DNA of 64,000 nucleotides from assembly GCA_012031035.1 (NCBI GenBank), contig JAAUUT010000002.1, positions 44,061 through 108,060 of the forward strand, written 5' to 3'. Source of the DNA: Candidatus Altimarinota bacterium (GTDB lineage: Bacteria > Cyanobacteriota > Cyanobacteriia > Cyanobacteriales > Microcystaceae). Of the stretch, positions 1 through 7,899 are shown piece by piece (position 1 is the first letter of the stretch; each line of letters opens with the position of its first letter). A program made the translations under genes and the position numbers. The notes beneath the pieces were generated by a model that did not search any database, had not been told where the DNA came from, and worked only from the letters and a program-made list of their open reading frames with translations.

Positions 1-36
1 GTTTAAAGGGACGGATAATCGCTTCTACTTTTTCAA
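1..36 (-). CDS. glnB: Nitrogen regulatory protein PII, N-terminal fragment at window edge, apparent frameshift
   Basis: The first 30 bases read on the minus strand encode KVEAIIRPFK, the nearly invariant N-terminus of PII, the trimeric sensor of 2-oxoglutarate and ATP/ADP that adjusts nitrogen and carbon metabolism in the cytoplasm. The gene runs off the left edge. The best start is TTG at 34-36, with AGGAG nine bases upstream, but this TTG is out of frame with the motif unless the five-base T run at 29-33 is really six. With six, the product begins MKKVEAIIRPFK, exactly like the family. In the frame as given there is no ATG, GTG or TTG between the upstream TAG and the motif. The identity rests on a short stretch but a very diagnostic one. 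Confidence 0.62.
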
Positions 37-125
37 GCTTTTCAACTCCTAATTTAACTCTGCTATTCGTTATCTATTTATAAGGCGAGCTTGCCACTTT
101 CTAACCTATTAAAGATGGAAATTTT

Positions 126-141
126 TGTGAAGGTTATTACA
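126..141 (-). promoter_or_regulatory. Candidate NtcA box upstream of glnB
   Basis: The sequence is TGT, ten bases, ACA, which fits the minimal NtcA consensus (TGT-N10-ACA). It lies about 90 bases upstream of the PII start, in the gap between the thioesterase stop and glnB. TTAGAA lies about 21 bases further downstream and could be a -10 element at class II spacing. glnB is a classic NtcA target in cyanobacteria. The match is short, so this is a candidate only. Confidence 0.4.
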
Positions 142-164
142 ATTTTCTAAAGTTTCACTTATCT

Positions 165-581
165 TCATGGGTAAGTGGGTTGCACGAGCCATTGAATCAT
201 CGGTTTTGACAGTGGATTTCTACGTCTAGTAGCAAGGTCGATACAGACGTGTCTTGTCTTGGCTTTTGCCAAACACTCTAAGGAGGTAGACTGACCATAA
301 ATTGTATAGTCGATCTCAAATTCATTTTGTTTCAAGAACTGGGAACTTAAATGTATTGCCAGCTTGTCATTGCAAAAAATGGGACGTAAAAAATCTGCCG
401 AGCAATGAGCGATTGGAATGGCAATAGAAGAATTCTCGATTGAATCTCGAAGCTGAATGCCAGATGTCTCTAAAGACGCTTCATAAGCTTCGTGACAAAG
501 CGATAGCAACCGAGCAAAATATATAACTCCAGCAGCATCGGTATCCGATAAACGAACGGTACGATAGTAAATAAAACGCAT
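165..581 (-). CDS. Hotdog-fold acyl-CoA thioesterase, probable 1,4-dihydroxy-2-naphthoyl-CoA hydrolase
   Basis: This is a 138-residue single-domain 4HBT-type hotdog protein. The motif DTDAAGVIYF at residues 13-22 carries the catalytic Asp (D15) of this family. Cyanobacterial members of this size hydrolyse DHNA-CoA in phylloquinone (vitamin K1) synthesis for photosystem I, which is the likely role here. Substrate assignment is by family only; a general short-chain acyl-CoA thioesterase is the alternative. It stands alone upstream of glnB on the same strand and no other menaquinone/phylloquinone gene is near. The length is normal and the start ATG is the first available. Confidence 0.75.
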   Translation of the reverse strand: MRFIYYRTVRLSDTDAAGVIYFARLLSLCHEAYEASLETSGIQLRDSIENSSIAIPIAHCSADFLRPIFCNDKLAIHLSSQFLKQNEFEIDYTIYGQSTSLECLAKAKTRHVCIDLATRRRNPLSKPMIQWLVQPTYP

Positions 582-682
582 AATCTCCCAGTGTCACACC
601 TAAGTAGCGATCGAGATCGCTGCGGCGATCGCTCCTAAAAAGTAATCTTACTTAATATGGCGTGCTAGATTTGCGAAAATAG

Positions 683-1453
683 ATGTGTACTATTGCTAAC
701 TTTAGATTCTTGTCTTCAATTCATCCTAAGCTCGATTCCCCAGCTTGTTGTGTCGATTCCCAATCGCCAATAGCCGTTGCTTGCCACGGAGTAGAAATGA
801 CTTTCAAATCGGGCAAGCAATCTTTTCAGGCACTCAAAGGTATCGATTTAGAAGTTAAAAGCGGTAGCATTCAACTTCTGATGGGCCCGTCGGGTTCTGG
901 GAAAACTACGTTACTATCTATTTTGGCGGGATTGTTAACCCCAACAAAAGGTAAAGTTTGTTTGCTCGGACATGACATTACAGCCATGTCTCGCTCTCAA
1001 CTTGCGGAATTTCGCTTGCACAATATCGGCTTTATTTTCCAAAAATTTAACCTTTTCCCCGCTTTAACTGCCTCGGAAAACGTGGAAATCGTCCTGAAAA
1101 TGAAAGGAGTTAGCGACAAAGAAATCAAAAAAGAAGCTCAGCATTTACTGACATCTGTCGGATTGGCAGATAAAGGCGACGTGCTTCCTCGCGATCTTTC
1201 TGGCGGACAGCAACAGCGAGTTGCGATCGCCAGGGCATTAGCAGGCAGCCCCAAACTGATTATGGCAGACGAACCCACAGCCGCCCTAGATTCCTACAAC
1301 GGACACGCCGTTATCGAGTTACTAGCTCGTTTGGCAAAGCAGGAAGGTTGTACCGTTGTTATGGTGACGCACGATCCTCGCATTGTCGATGTTGCCGATC
1401 GCGTTGTTTCTTTAGAAGACGGCATTTTACAAAGTCGAGCGTCAACGAGTTGA
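683..1453 (+). CDS. ABC transporter ATP-binding protein, DevA/LolD type
   Basis: A cytoplasmic ATPase subunit of 256 residues. Walker A GPSGSGKTT is near residue 68, the Q-loop region is FIFQKFNLFPALT, the signature LSGGQQQR is near 172, and Walker B LIMADEP near 192. The fold and motifs are those of the MacB/LolD/DevA exporters, which in cyanobacteria work with a DevB membrane-fusion protein and a DevC permease. Neither partner is adjacent: the downstream gene is an unrelated secreted repeat protein on the other strand. The first 25 residues are not typical of the family, so translation may start further in, for example at ATG 797. Substrate unknown. Confidence 0.85.
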   Translation: MCTIANFRFLSSIHPKLDSPACCVDSQSPIAVACHGVEMTFKSGKQSFQALKGIDLEVKSGSIQLLMGPSGSGKTTLLSILAGLLTPTKGKVCLLGHDITAMSRSQLAEFRLHNIGFIFQKFNLFPALTASENVEIVLKMKGVSDKEIKKEAQHLLTSVGLADKGDVLPRDLSGGQQQRVAIARALAGSPKLIMADEPTAALDSYNGHAVIELLARLAKQEGCTVVMVTHDPRIVDVADRVVSLEDGILQSRASTS

Positions 1454-1542
1454 AGGGTTCAAAATATAAGGAAATCTTGACAAAATGCGCTCGCTTTTGG
1501 CGCTGCTTAAAGAGCAATTGCTATTCCGCTCAAAAGTTAAGG

Positions 1543-1671
1543 TTAATAAAACTTCCCTGGAGTCGCACAAGCATAAGCAGCATCCTCGCCACTAATATCA
1601 GTGCGTTGAGCGCGAGTTTCGGGAAAGCGATAGAGTAGGGAATTAATACAATTGACAATTTTCGTGACTTT
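1543..1671 (-). pseudogene. Out-of-frame third repeat of the adjacent secreted protein
   Basis: Read on the minus strand in the neighbouring frame, this segment encodes INSLLYRFPETRAQR followed by DISGEDAAYAC and then a stop at 1543-1545. It is a third copy of the repeat carried twice by the adjacent gene. Removing one base from the three-base T run at 1669-1671 restores the frame with exactly the same 15-residue spacing between repeats as between repeats 1 and 2. Either the gene has recently lost its third repeat by a one-base insertion, or the base is a sequencing error. Confidence 0.7.
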
Positions 1672-2134
1672 GTGCATCGTTAGTTGCTCGCCGACAAGCG
1701 TAAGCAGCCGCTTCACCACTGATATCGCTACGCTGGGTGTAAGTTTCAGGAAATCGGTAAAGCAGGGAATTAACGCAATCTACAACTGCTTGCCCTTCAT
1801 AATAGGTAGCAACCCTTTGACAAGCATAAGCAGCCGCCTCGCCGCTAATATCGTTACGCTGAGCGCGAGTTTCGGGAAATCGGTAGAGTAGAGAATTGAC
1901 GCACTCTACAACCGATTGTCTCGATTGTGGCGGTTTTTTATAAATTTGTTTGAAAGAATTAGAGTTTTGAGCCTTGACACCCACAGGAAAGCTTGCGACA
2001 ATCAGCCACGTCGCGATCGCAAAAAAAATGTATGGATTTTGGTTGGAAAATTGCGAAAATAAATCAGAAACGAAAAAAGCAGAATTTGTTAAAAAATTAA
2101 TTTTCATATCTGGATTTAAACTAACTAAATTCAT
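1643..2134 (-). CDS. Secreted protein with tandem Cys-containing repeats, probably truncated by a frameshift
   Basis: 163 residues as given. A hydrophobic segment (about residues 35-54) ending VKA-Q looks like a signal peptide with a cleavage site, so the product is probably periplasmic or secreted. The mature part holds two near-identical copies of a roughly 45-residue unit with the core CVNSLLYRFPET and DISGEAAAYAC; each unit has two Cys that may pair. The C-terminal tail after the second repeat is out of frame with a third repeat just downstream (1543-1671). The start may be the second Met (residue 10). I do not recognise a characterised family. Confidence 0.65.
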   Translation of the reverse strand: MNLVSLNPDMKINFLTNSAFFVSDLFSQFSNQNPYIFFAIATWLIVASFPVGVKAQNSNSFKQIYKKPPQSRQSVVECVNSLLYRFPETRAQRNDISGEAAAYACQRVATYYEGQAVVDCVNSLLYRFPETYTQRSDISGEAAAYACRRATNDAQSHENCQLY

Positions 2135-2165
2135 TGAGAATTTCTTTCGCCAACATTATCCTTTG

Positions 2166-3055
2166 TTAGCTCCGATCCATATATTTGAGAAAGCAATCAG
2201 CAATATATTGTCCAAGTTTAACTGGAACTGCATTACCAATCATTTGTTCGAGACTAGTTTTTGTTCCAAGCCATTTAAAACTTTCTGGAAATGTTTGAAT
2301 ATAGCTTCTTTCGAGCGTAGTTAAAGAACGAACTTTACTTGGCTCACAAGGATCTCCCTTATGTCTTTTATAATTCTTGGGAACGGGTCTGTTGACTCCT
2401 CTAATGGTAGGGCTTGGTTCATAAATGCTGAAGATACCCCTTCTTGCATAGCTTCTTGGGTGTCTGTAATAGAACTCAAAATCTAACTTTTTACCCATAT
2501 AATCATGAATTGTCATCGGAGAAGTTGATTGATTCTTAACAAAAATATCATTGAGAAAACCATCCTTGAGTGCAGATGCCCGACAAGAATAAATCTTTTC
2601 CGAATTTGAGGAACTCCACAATAGCAGGCATCTAAAATAGTTAAACTAATTCCATAACCACTTTTTTTTAGTATTGAAACAGTTTCTTGTAATGCTTGGC
2701 TTTTTTTAATTCGCTCTACATTTTCCATCAAAAACCATTCAGGTTTCATTTTAGAGATAATCTTTGCGTATGAAATTGTTAAATTTGCCCGCCCAAGAGT
2801 TTCATCTCTCTTGCCAGCACTAGAAAAGTCTTGACATGGAGGGCCACCAATAATAATGTCAGCATTCCATTCTTTAAATTGCCCTACATCTTCAATATTT
2901 GATAAATCAATTTCAAAGATAGGATGTTCAAAATTAGCTGCATAAACATCACAAGCTTCTTTCCATTTATCAAAAGCTGCCACAACTGCAAACCCAGCAT
3001 TTTGAAATCCTAATGAAAGTCCGCCACATCCAGAAAATAAATCAATTGCTCTCAT
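2166..3055 (-). pseudogene. DNA (cytosine-5) methyltransferase of the first RM system, one-base frameshift
   Basis: Two overlapping frames together give a complete C5-cytosine methylase. The upstream frame (2513-3055) has motif I DLFSGCGGLSLGF, motif IV GGPPCQDFS with the catalytic Cys, motif VI ENVE and motif VIII QIRKR. The downstream frame (2166 to about 2621) has the target-recognition segment with PSPTIRGV and motif X GNAVPVKLGQYIAD. Adding one A at the TCAAGG near 2566-2569 joins them as VGHLHSKDGFLNDIF, which reads like the family. It lies two bases downstream of the nuclease gene on the same strand and should protect its site. A real loss with an active nuclease beside it would be harmful, so a sequence error or an inactive nuclease is likely. 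No HIP1 octamer occurs here. Confidence 0.8.
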
Positions 3056-3057
3056 GT

Positions 3058-4134
3058 TTAGTCAAAAAGATCGGGTGAATTGAAGATAATTGCATCAAAC
3101 CGTCTTTCAGGACTTAACAAATTCTGCCCGCCGCCGAGAATGATTTCTTTTATCTGTCCTTTGGTAATTCTTGGCTTCGTCAAAACATCTCCTCTCATAT
3201 ATGGATATGTTACCCTTCCATTTACAGCGAAAGCCTTATCATTTCTAGTGTCATAAGATAATTCATCAATGACTATTCTATGATTGATTTGAGCATTTAG
3301 GCTGAAATCATAGAGCATTTTAAAGAGCCAAACTACAGTTCTTACTTGACGGGTCACAGTTCTCGATGTTGTAAGTTCCCTTCGTGCAACATTTAAGAAC
3401 AATTGAGCAAAAGCTAAGTTACTCCAAACAAAAACATCTAAGCAGTTCTCAGCAAGTTTAGGGCTTTTACCTTCAGTTTTCCAAATTGGTTGCATAACTA
3501 AAGGCTCTTGCGTATCGAGAATATGAAGAATTATCCTGTCGATAGCAGCACTAATTTTAGACACAGCAGAAAGAATATTTATCCCTTCTTTCCAATCTTC
3601 AATTGCATCAAACCCCTCTCCAATCAAGGAAATCAAGTTTGCTAAATTGTCTTGAAAATGTTTAGCAATGCTACAAGCCAAATAGACAATTGTGTCAGGT
3701 CTAATTACTAATTCACAACTAAACTTGTCGTCCGATAAATTGCAGGTTGAATTATCTGGAAGCGCTGTCAGCTTAATTTCAATCCCTCTTAAAGAAGAAT
3801 TATTTTTTCTGCTCAAAGTCACTAAGTCAATTCTTGGAAAATCTCCAATGACTAACTGCTGGAAAGGTAGATATGGGCTTTCAAATGAATAAAAAATATC
3901 TTGAGAAACTGGATTTGCTCTATAAAGATTTGTTGTGCTGATGCTACTATGATAAGTCTGCAGCTTTTCATCAAGCTTCAGATAGATATTTTCAAAGCCT
4001 TGATACTCCAGAAATGCTGATAGCGAAGCTGGAAAAGACGAATTAAATTGATTTTTGCCCCAACTGTCTTTCCGAGTAAAATCTCGATTTGAATAGTTAA
4101 TTCCAAAAAAACCAGGGTTTGAATTATCGGACAT
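3058..4134 (-). CDS. Type II restriction endonuclease, HindVP/HgiDI-like
   Basis: 358 residues. The N-terminus FFGINYSNRDF followed by WGKNQFNSSFPASL is characteristic of the HindVP/HgiDI nuclease family, whose known members cut GRCGYC. A PD-(D/E)XK-type core is visible as RIDLV, then GIEIKLTALPDN at about residues 98-130 (metal-binding Asp, then Glu and Lys). It cleaves unmodified DNA, with the adjacent cytosine methylase protecting the host. The pair reads in one direction with a two-base gap. The site specificity is inferred from family only. The region is more AT-rich than its neighbours and lacks HIP1, which suggests horizontal acquisition. Confidence 0.72.
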   Translation of the reverse strand: MSDNSNPGFFGINYSNRDFTRKDSWGKNQFNSSFPASLSAFLEYQGFENIYLKLDEKLQTYHSSISTTNLYRANPVSQDIFYSFESPYLPFQQLVIGDFPRIDLVTLSRKNNSSLRGIEIKLTALPDNSTCNLSDDKFSCELVIRPDTIVYLACSIAKHFQDNLANLISLIGEGFDAIEDWKEGINILSAVSKISAAIDRIILHILDTQEPLVMQPIWKTEGKSPKLAENCLDVFVWSNLAFAQLFLNVARRELTTSRTVTRQVRTVVWLFKMLYDFSLNAQINHRIVIDELSYDTRNDKAFAVNGRVTYPYMRGDVLTKPRITKGQIKEIILGGGQNLLSPERRFDAIIFNSPDLFD

Positions 4135-4161
4135 TTTAATTGAATTTAGAATTTAATAAAA

Positions 4162-4770
4162 CTAAAACTCAATTCCAGGTTGTGCCTTAACGCCTTGCTC
4201 TTTGAAAGGATGCTTAATTAAGGTCATTTCAGTGACTAAATCGGCTTTTTCGATTAATTCTGAAGGCGCGCCTCTTCCTGTCAAAATAACATGAGAATCT
4301 TCTGGTTTTTGTTCTAGTCCGCTAAGAACTTCTTTAACGTCCAAATATCCAAGTTTGAGCGCAACATTAATCTCGTCTAAAAGAACGAGCTTATATTCGG
4401 GATTGCGAATGAATTCTAACCCTTTTTGCCAAGCTTCTTGAGCTTTTTGAATATCTCGATCGCGATCTTGCGTCTCCCAAGTAAACCCTTCTCCCATTGC
4501 ATAGAATTCTAGTTGACCTTCCCAACGACTGAAGACGGCTTTTTCTGCTGGTTCCCAAGCACCCTTAATAAATTGTACGATCGCGACTTTATATCCATGT
4601 CCGAGCGATCGCATTACCATCCCCAATGCAGCAGTGGTTTTCCCTTTTCCATTACCAGTATGGACGATTATCAATCCTTTTTCTTGCGATCGCTCGGCTA
4701 GACGCTGTTCTTGTATTTCCTTGCGTCGCTGCATTTTCTGCTTGTGTTGTTCGGGAGTGAGTGAAGTCAT
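4162..4770 (-). CDS. cobO: Corrinoid adenosyltransferase (cob(I)yrinic acid a,c-diamide adenosyltransferase)
   Basis: 202 residues, normal for CobO/BtuR. It transfers the 5'-deoxyadenosyl group of ATP to the cobalt of reduced corrinoids in cobalamin (in cyanobacteria, pseudocobalamin) synthesis and salvage. The P-loop GNGKGKTTAALG lies at residues 39-50, in the inverted arrangement used by this family, followed by AIVQFIKGAWE and VLLDEINVALKLGYL, both typical. The N-terminal 25 residues are charged (QKMQRRKEIQEQR). It is monocistronic here; cobL lies 10 kb away. No cobalamin riboswitch was recognised in the 200 bases upstream. Confidence 0.92.
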   Translation of the reverse strand: MTSLTPEQHKQKMQRRKEIQEQRLAERSQEKGLIIVHTGNGKGKTTAALGMVMRSLGHGYKVAIVQFIKGAWEPAEKAVFSRWEGQLEFYAMGEGFTWETQDRDRDIQKAQEAWQKGLEFIRNPEYKLVLLDEINVALKLGYLDVKEVLSGLEQKPEDSHVILTGRGAPSELIEKADLVTEMTLIKHPFKEQGVKAQPGIEF

Positions 4771-4936
4771 TTGAATTATGAATTATCAATTATGAATTAT
4801 GAAATTAACCTTAATTTATAATTTACGTCTAATGTGCAATTAGCCAAAGTTTGTACCAGAAAGGTCTCAAAATGGCTTTGAGGATCGCTTTCATCGATCG
4901 AGTGGCGAAATCATCGAAGTTTCAGCTTCTAGTTTT

Positions 4937-4966
4937 CATAATTCATCATTCATAATTCGTCATTCC
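4937..4966. repeat. Dispersed ATGAATTATGA-type intergenic repeat
   Basis: A stretch built from short units such as CATAATTCAT and TCATTC. The same type of sequence occurs between genes at about 4771-4802, 7021-7072, 30248-30282, 31393-31438, 47563-47600 and 61053-61083. All copies are intergenic and near a start or stop codon. They are probably a low-complexity repeat family of this genome; no coding capacity or clear hairpin is seen. Confidence 0.55.
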
Positions 4967-4969
4967 CCA

Positions 4970-6049
4970 TTAGTCGTCCATTTGCCAAGGTTCGAGAATG
5001 TTATTCTCATCGAGGATTTTTTTAGGTCGCACGACGAGTAATACTTGTCCCAGTATAGGAATATTAGGTTCTTCTTCAAACCATTGAAATGTCAATTGTT
5101 CTTGTTGTTCGACGAGGAAATAACTATTAATATCCCAATTTTGCTCTGCGCGTTCGACGACAACTAATACCTGTTCTATTTTGCCAGGAAGGGGTTTAGG
5201 AAGGCGATCGCTACTACATAAAATCGCGATCGGTTCTTCGGCTTTTAAGATTATCTGCCATCCTGGAAGGGGAATAACTGCTCCGCCGTTAGCTAGATGC
5301 GTAACTCGAAAAGGTTCTTCTACTTGTAGAGGTGAAATTTTTTCTAAGTCTTGCAATTTTAACGGTAAAGCTCCCGCAAAAGGAACGATACGAGCTAATT
5401 CTTCTTCGGCTTCGAGGCGGTAGATAGGAATTAAAGGAGCCGATTGAGTGGGTGCAACGGTAAAATCGCTGAGGAGCTTTTCTATTGCTTCTCTAGCACC
5501 TTGCGATCGCGCAAATTTTAATCCCTGCGCAATGAGACGCGCTCGATCTTGGAGATCTTTTTTTTGTTTGGCGCGTTTCCAGTATTGATAGGCGACAGCA
5601 TCGCCAGGATCGTTAGTAAATCCGGCTGGCGTTTGTGCAAATCGCGAAAATTCTTGAATTGCTTTGGCAACTTCTTTGGTAGCATCGAATTCTAGCTTTT
5701 TCTCTTTTGCCAATTCTGCTGCCGAGGCTCGTTGCTCTTGAGTGAGGATGCGAAGTTCGTACAAAATATCGCTTTTCGGCCCTTGATAATAAGCAAGGGT
5801 ATCTTCTGATACGGCAGCTTTAACTAGGCTATCGTATACTTGGGCGGCAATGATAACTAGGTTTTGTTGGATTGTCTGAAGACCAGTCGCTTCAAAAATC
5901 GTTTGAGTATCGTAACCAGATTTTTGGAGTTGCTGACAGGCTCTCCCCCAATCAACCCAGGTTCCTTCTTTGTGCAGTAGCGATCGCATTAATTCTTGGG
6001 CGGCTTCTTTGGACAAATGCGACGAAGTATCTTGAGCTTTTTCTTCCAT
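4970..6049 (-). CDS. raf1: Rubisco accumulation factor 1
   Basis: 359 residues, the usual length of cyanobacterial Raf1. This dimeric chaperone takes folded RbcL from the chaperonin and assembles RbcL dimers into the octameric core before RbcS binds. Order of domains: a helical N-terminal alpha domain (helices around WVDWGRACQQLQKSGYD and ILYELRILTQEQRASAAEL), a linker near residues 190-215, and a C-terminal beta dimerisation domain (PLPGWQIILKAEEPIAIL and so on). It is divergent from the carboxysome shell gene ccmO across 156 bases, which matches a shared role in CO2 fixation. Start ATG chosen as the first in a well-conserved frame. Confidence 0.92.
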   Translation of the reverse strand: MEEKAQDTSSHLSKEAAQELMRSLLHKEGTWVDWGRACQQLQKSGYDTQTIFEATGLQTIQQNLVIIAAQVYDSLVKAAVSEDTLAYYQGPKSDILYELRILTQEQRASAAELAKEKKLEFDATKEVAKAIQEFSRFAQTPAGFTNDPGDAVAYQYWKRAKQKKDLQDRARLIAQGLKFARSQGAREAIEKLLSDFTVAPTQSAPLIPIYRLEAEEELARIVPFAGALPLKLQDLEKISPLQVEEPFRVTHLANGGAVIPLPGWQIILKAEEPIAILCSSDRLPKPLPGKIEQVLVVVERAEQNWDINSYFLVEQQEQLTFQWFEEEPNIPILGQVLLVVRPKKILDENNILEPWQMDD

Positions 6050-6205
6050 AATCGTATCGACAGGTTTTCAAATATTACTAAAAGTTATTGAAGATTAGGT
6101 AAATCTTAAGTAAAGGTTAATAGTAACGCGATACACTATAGATATTAAAGCAATATGTCTATTTCCAAAGGTGCTAGGTTATTTGTAGAGGAAATATTAT
6201 ACTGA

Positions 6206-7033
6206 ATGTCTAAAGTAGAAGTCCATACCAGAGTATCAGCTTCCGAGCAACGCATGAAGAAGGCGCATAGATATAGAGACAGCGCACTAGGTTTAGTCTC
6301 TACCCAAAGTTTCCCTGCAATCGTCGGAACGGCTGACATGATGCTCAAGTCGGCAGAGGTGATATTGGTGGGATATGAAAAGATTGGTGGCGGTCATTGT
6401 ACGGCAATTGTCAGGGGAAATATCGCCGATGTTCGTCTAGCTGTCGAAGAGGGAGCGGCAATGGCAGAAAAAATTGGTCAGTTAATCTCCAAATCCGTGA
6501 TTCCCCGTCCCATGCCAAATCTAGAAGCCATCTTTCCCATCGGCAGCCATCTGGTACAACTGGCGCAACAGCAGCAGGGTCACAGTCGCTTGAGTAACCG
6601 ATCTATCGGTTTAGTAGAAACGCGAGGGTTTCCAGCGATGGTAGGAGCCGCTGATGCGATGTTAAAGTCAGCAGACGTGCAACTCGCTTCTTATGAAACG
6701 ATTGGCGATGGGTTGTGTACCGCTATTATTCGCGGTTCGGTAGCGAATGTAGCTGTAGCAGTCGAAGCAGGAATGCACGAAGCCGAGAGAATTGGAGAAT
6801 TGCACGCGGTTATGGTAATTCCTAGACTTCTAGAAGATCTAGAGCATACCTTACCGATTGCGAATTACTGGCTCGATCGACCCGAACCTTTACCAATGCT
6901 TATGCCTAGAACTGTCAAAGAAAGAGAGTTGGTTGCTTTGCCAGAACTTCAAAAGACGCAGATTGTTATTGAGAAAAAATTACAAAGGAAGAAAACAGTT
7001 GAGATAGGAAGTGCCATAGAAATTATGAATTAG
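6206..7033 (+). CDS. ccmO: Carboxysome shell protein with tandem BMC domains
   Basis: 275 residues with two bacterial-microcompartment domains in series. The first (about residues 27-110) begins ALGLVSTQSFPAIVGTADMM, the second (about 133-215) SIGLVETRGFPAMVGAADAM. Each is a CcmK-like unit, so the protein forms pseudohexamers of three chains in the beta-carboxysome shell, where bicarbonate is converted to CO2 for Rubisco. A charged tail of about 45 residues follows. The other ccm genes (ccmK, L, M, N) are absent from the window, as in several cyanobacteria where ccmO is a satellite locus. It is divergent from raf1. Confidence 0.92.
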   Translation: MSKVEVHTRVSASEQRMKKAHRYRDSALGLVSTQSFPAIVGTADMMLKSAEVILVGYEKIGGGHCTAIVRGNIADVRLAVEEGAAMAEKIGQLISKSVIPRPMPNLEAIFPIGSHLVQLAQQQQGHSRLSNRSIGLVETRGFPAMVGAADAMLKSADVQLASYETIGDGLCTAIIRGSVANVAVAVEAGMHEAERIGELHAVMVIPRLLEDLEHTLPIANYWLDRPEPLPMLMPRTVKERELVALPELQKTQIVIEKKLQRKKTVEIGSAIEIMN

Positions 7034-7073
7034 GGTTAATTTCATAATTCATAATTTATAATTCATAATTCAA

Positions 7074-7841
7074 ATGACTTATTGTTTGGGAATTATCAAT
7101 CGCTTTGGGATAGTTATGGCGGCCGACTCCCGCACCAATGCTGGCGTTGATTACATTTCTGTTTACAAAAAACTGTTTGATTTTTCTGTGGCGGGTTCGC
7201 GAACTATACTCATCTGTACTTCTGGAAATCTCTCAATAACGCAAGCAGTCATTAATGAATTGCAATTAGATATTCAAAATGAAGAGGAAAAGAATTTACA
7301 TACTCTTACCAGTATGTACGATATTGCTCGTTATATTGGTTCTAAGAGTCGGCAAGTTCAAGAACGCGATCGTCAATGGTTAGAAAAAGATCGCATCGAT
7401 TTTCACTGCAACTTTTTATTAGGCGGACAAGTTAAGGGGGAAGAGCCTTATCTTTACTTAATTTATCCTCAAGGCAATTTTATCGAAGCTACTAGAGAAA
7501 CTCCTTTTTTACAAATCGGAGAAACTAAATACGGAAAACCCATTCTCGATCGCACTATTACTTATGATACTCCTTTAGAGGCTGCGGCTAAGTGCGCGCT
7601 TTTATCGATTGATTCGACGATGAAATCTAATATTTCTGTCGGGCCGCCGATTAATTTAGTCATGTATGAAACTGATAGTTTTGTCGTTCGTCGCACCCTA
7701 GAATTGCGCTTGGGAGATCCCTATTTAGCTAAGATACGAAAATTATGGGAAGAATTTGTACGACAAGCGTTTGAGGCAATGCCTAATATTGAATGGCAGT
7801 ACGATACAGACGATGCCAATGAAGATGTTTTGATTGATTAA
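7074..7841 (+). CDS. Anbu-type proteasome-like peptidase
   Basis: 255 residues. After removal of Met the chain would begin TYCLGI, giving the N-terminal nucleophile Thr of the Ntn-hydrolase fold, followed by VMAADSRTNAGVDYIS, the Asp/Arg-rich strand typical of Anbu (ancestral beta subunit) proteins. Family members form helical or ring assemblies distinct from the 20S proteasome and HslV. Anbu genes are normally linked to a transglutaminase-like protease, an alpha-E protein and a circularly permuted ATP-grasp enzyme. Here those three lie at 29.4-32.9 kb, so the system is split. Only 40 bases of AT-rich repeat separate it from ccmO upstream. Confidence 0.88.
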   Translation: MTYCLGIINRFGIVMAADSRTNAGVDYISVYKKLFDFSVAGSRTILICTSGNLSITQAVINELQLDIQNEEEKNLHTLTSMYDIARYIGSKSRQVQERDRQWLEKDRIDFHCNFLLGGQVKGEEPYLYLIYPQGNFIEATRETPFLQIGETKYGKPILDRTITYDTPLEAAAKCALLSIDSTMKSNISVGPPINLVMYETDSFVVRRTLELRLGDPYLAKIRKLWEEFVRQAFEAMPNIEWQYDTDDANEDVLID

Positions 7842-7899
7842 TTGCAGTCGGCAACTCCAAAGATGAATTCGTATTTATAATTCGATCGCATCGATCGCG

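Noticed and set aside
1348..1638. Plus-strand frame after the ABC ATPase
   Set aside because: Ser/Arg/Cys-rich shadow of the ATPase and of the minus-strand repeat protein.
4771..4969. Cobalamin riboswitch before cobO
   Set aside because: No conserved B12-box-like core was recognised; the region is dominated by the AT-rich dispersed repeat.
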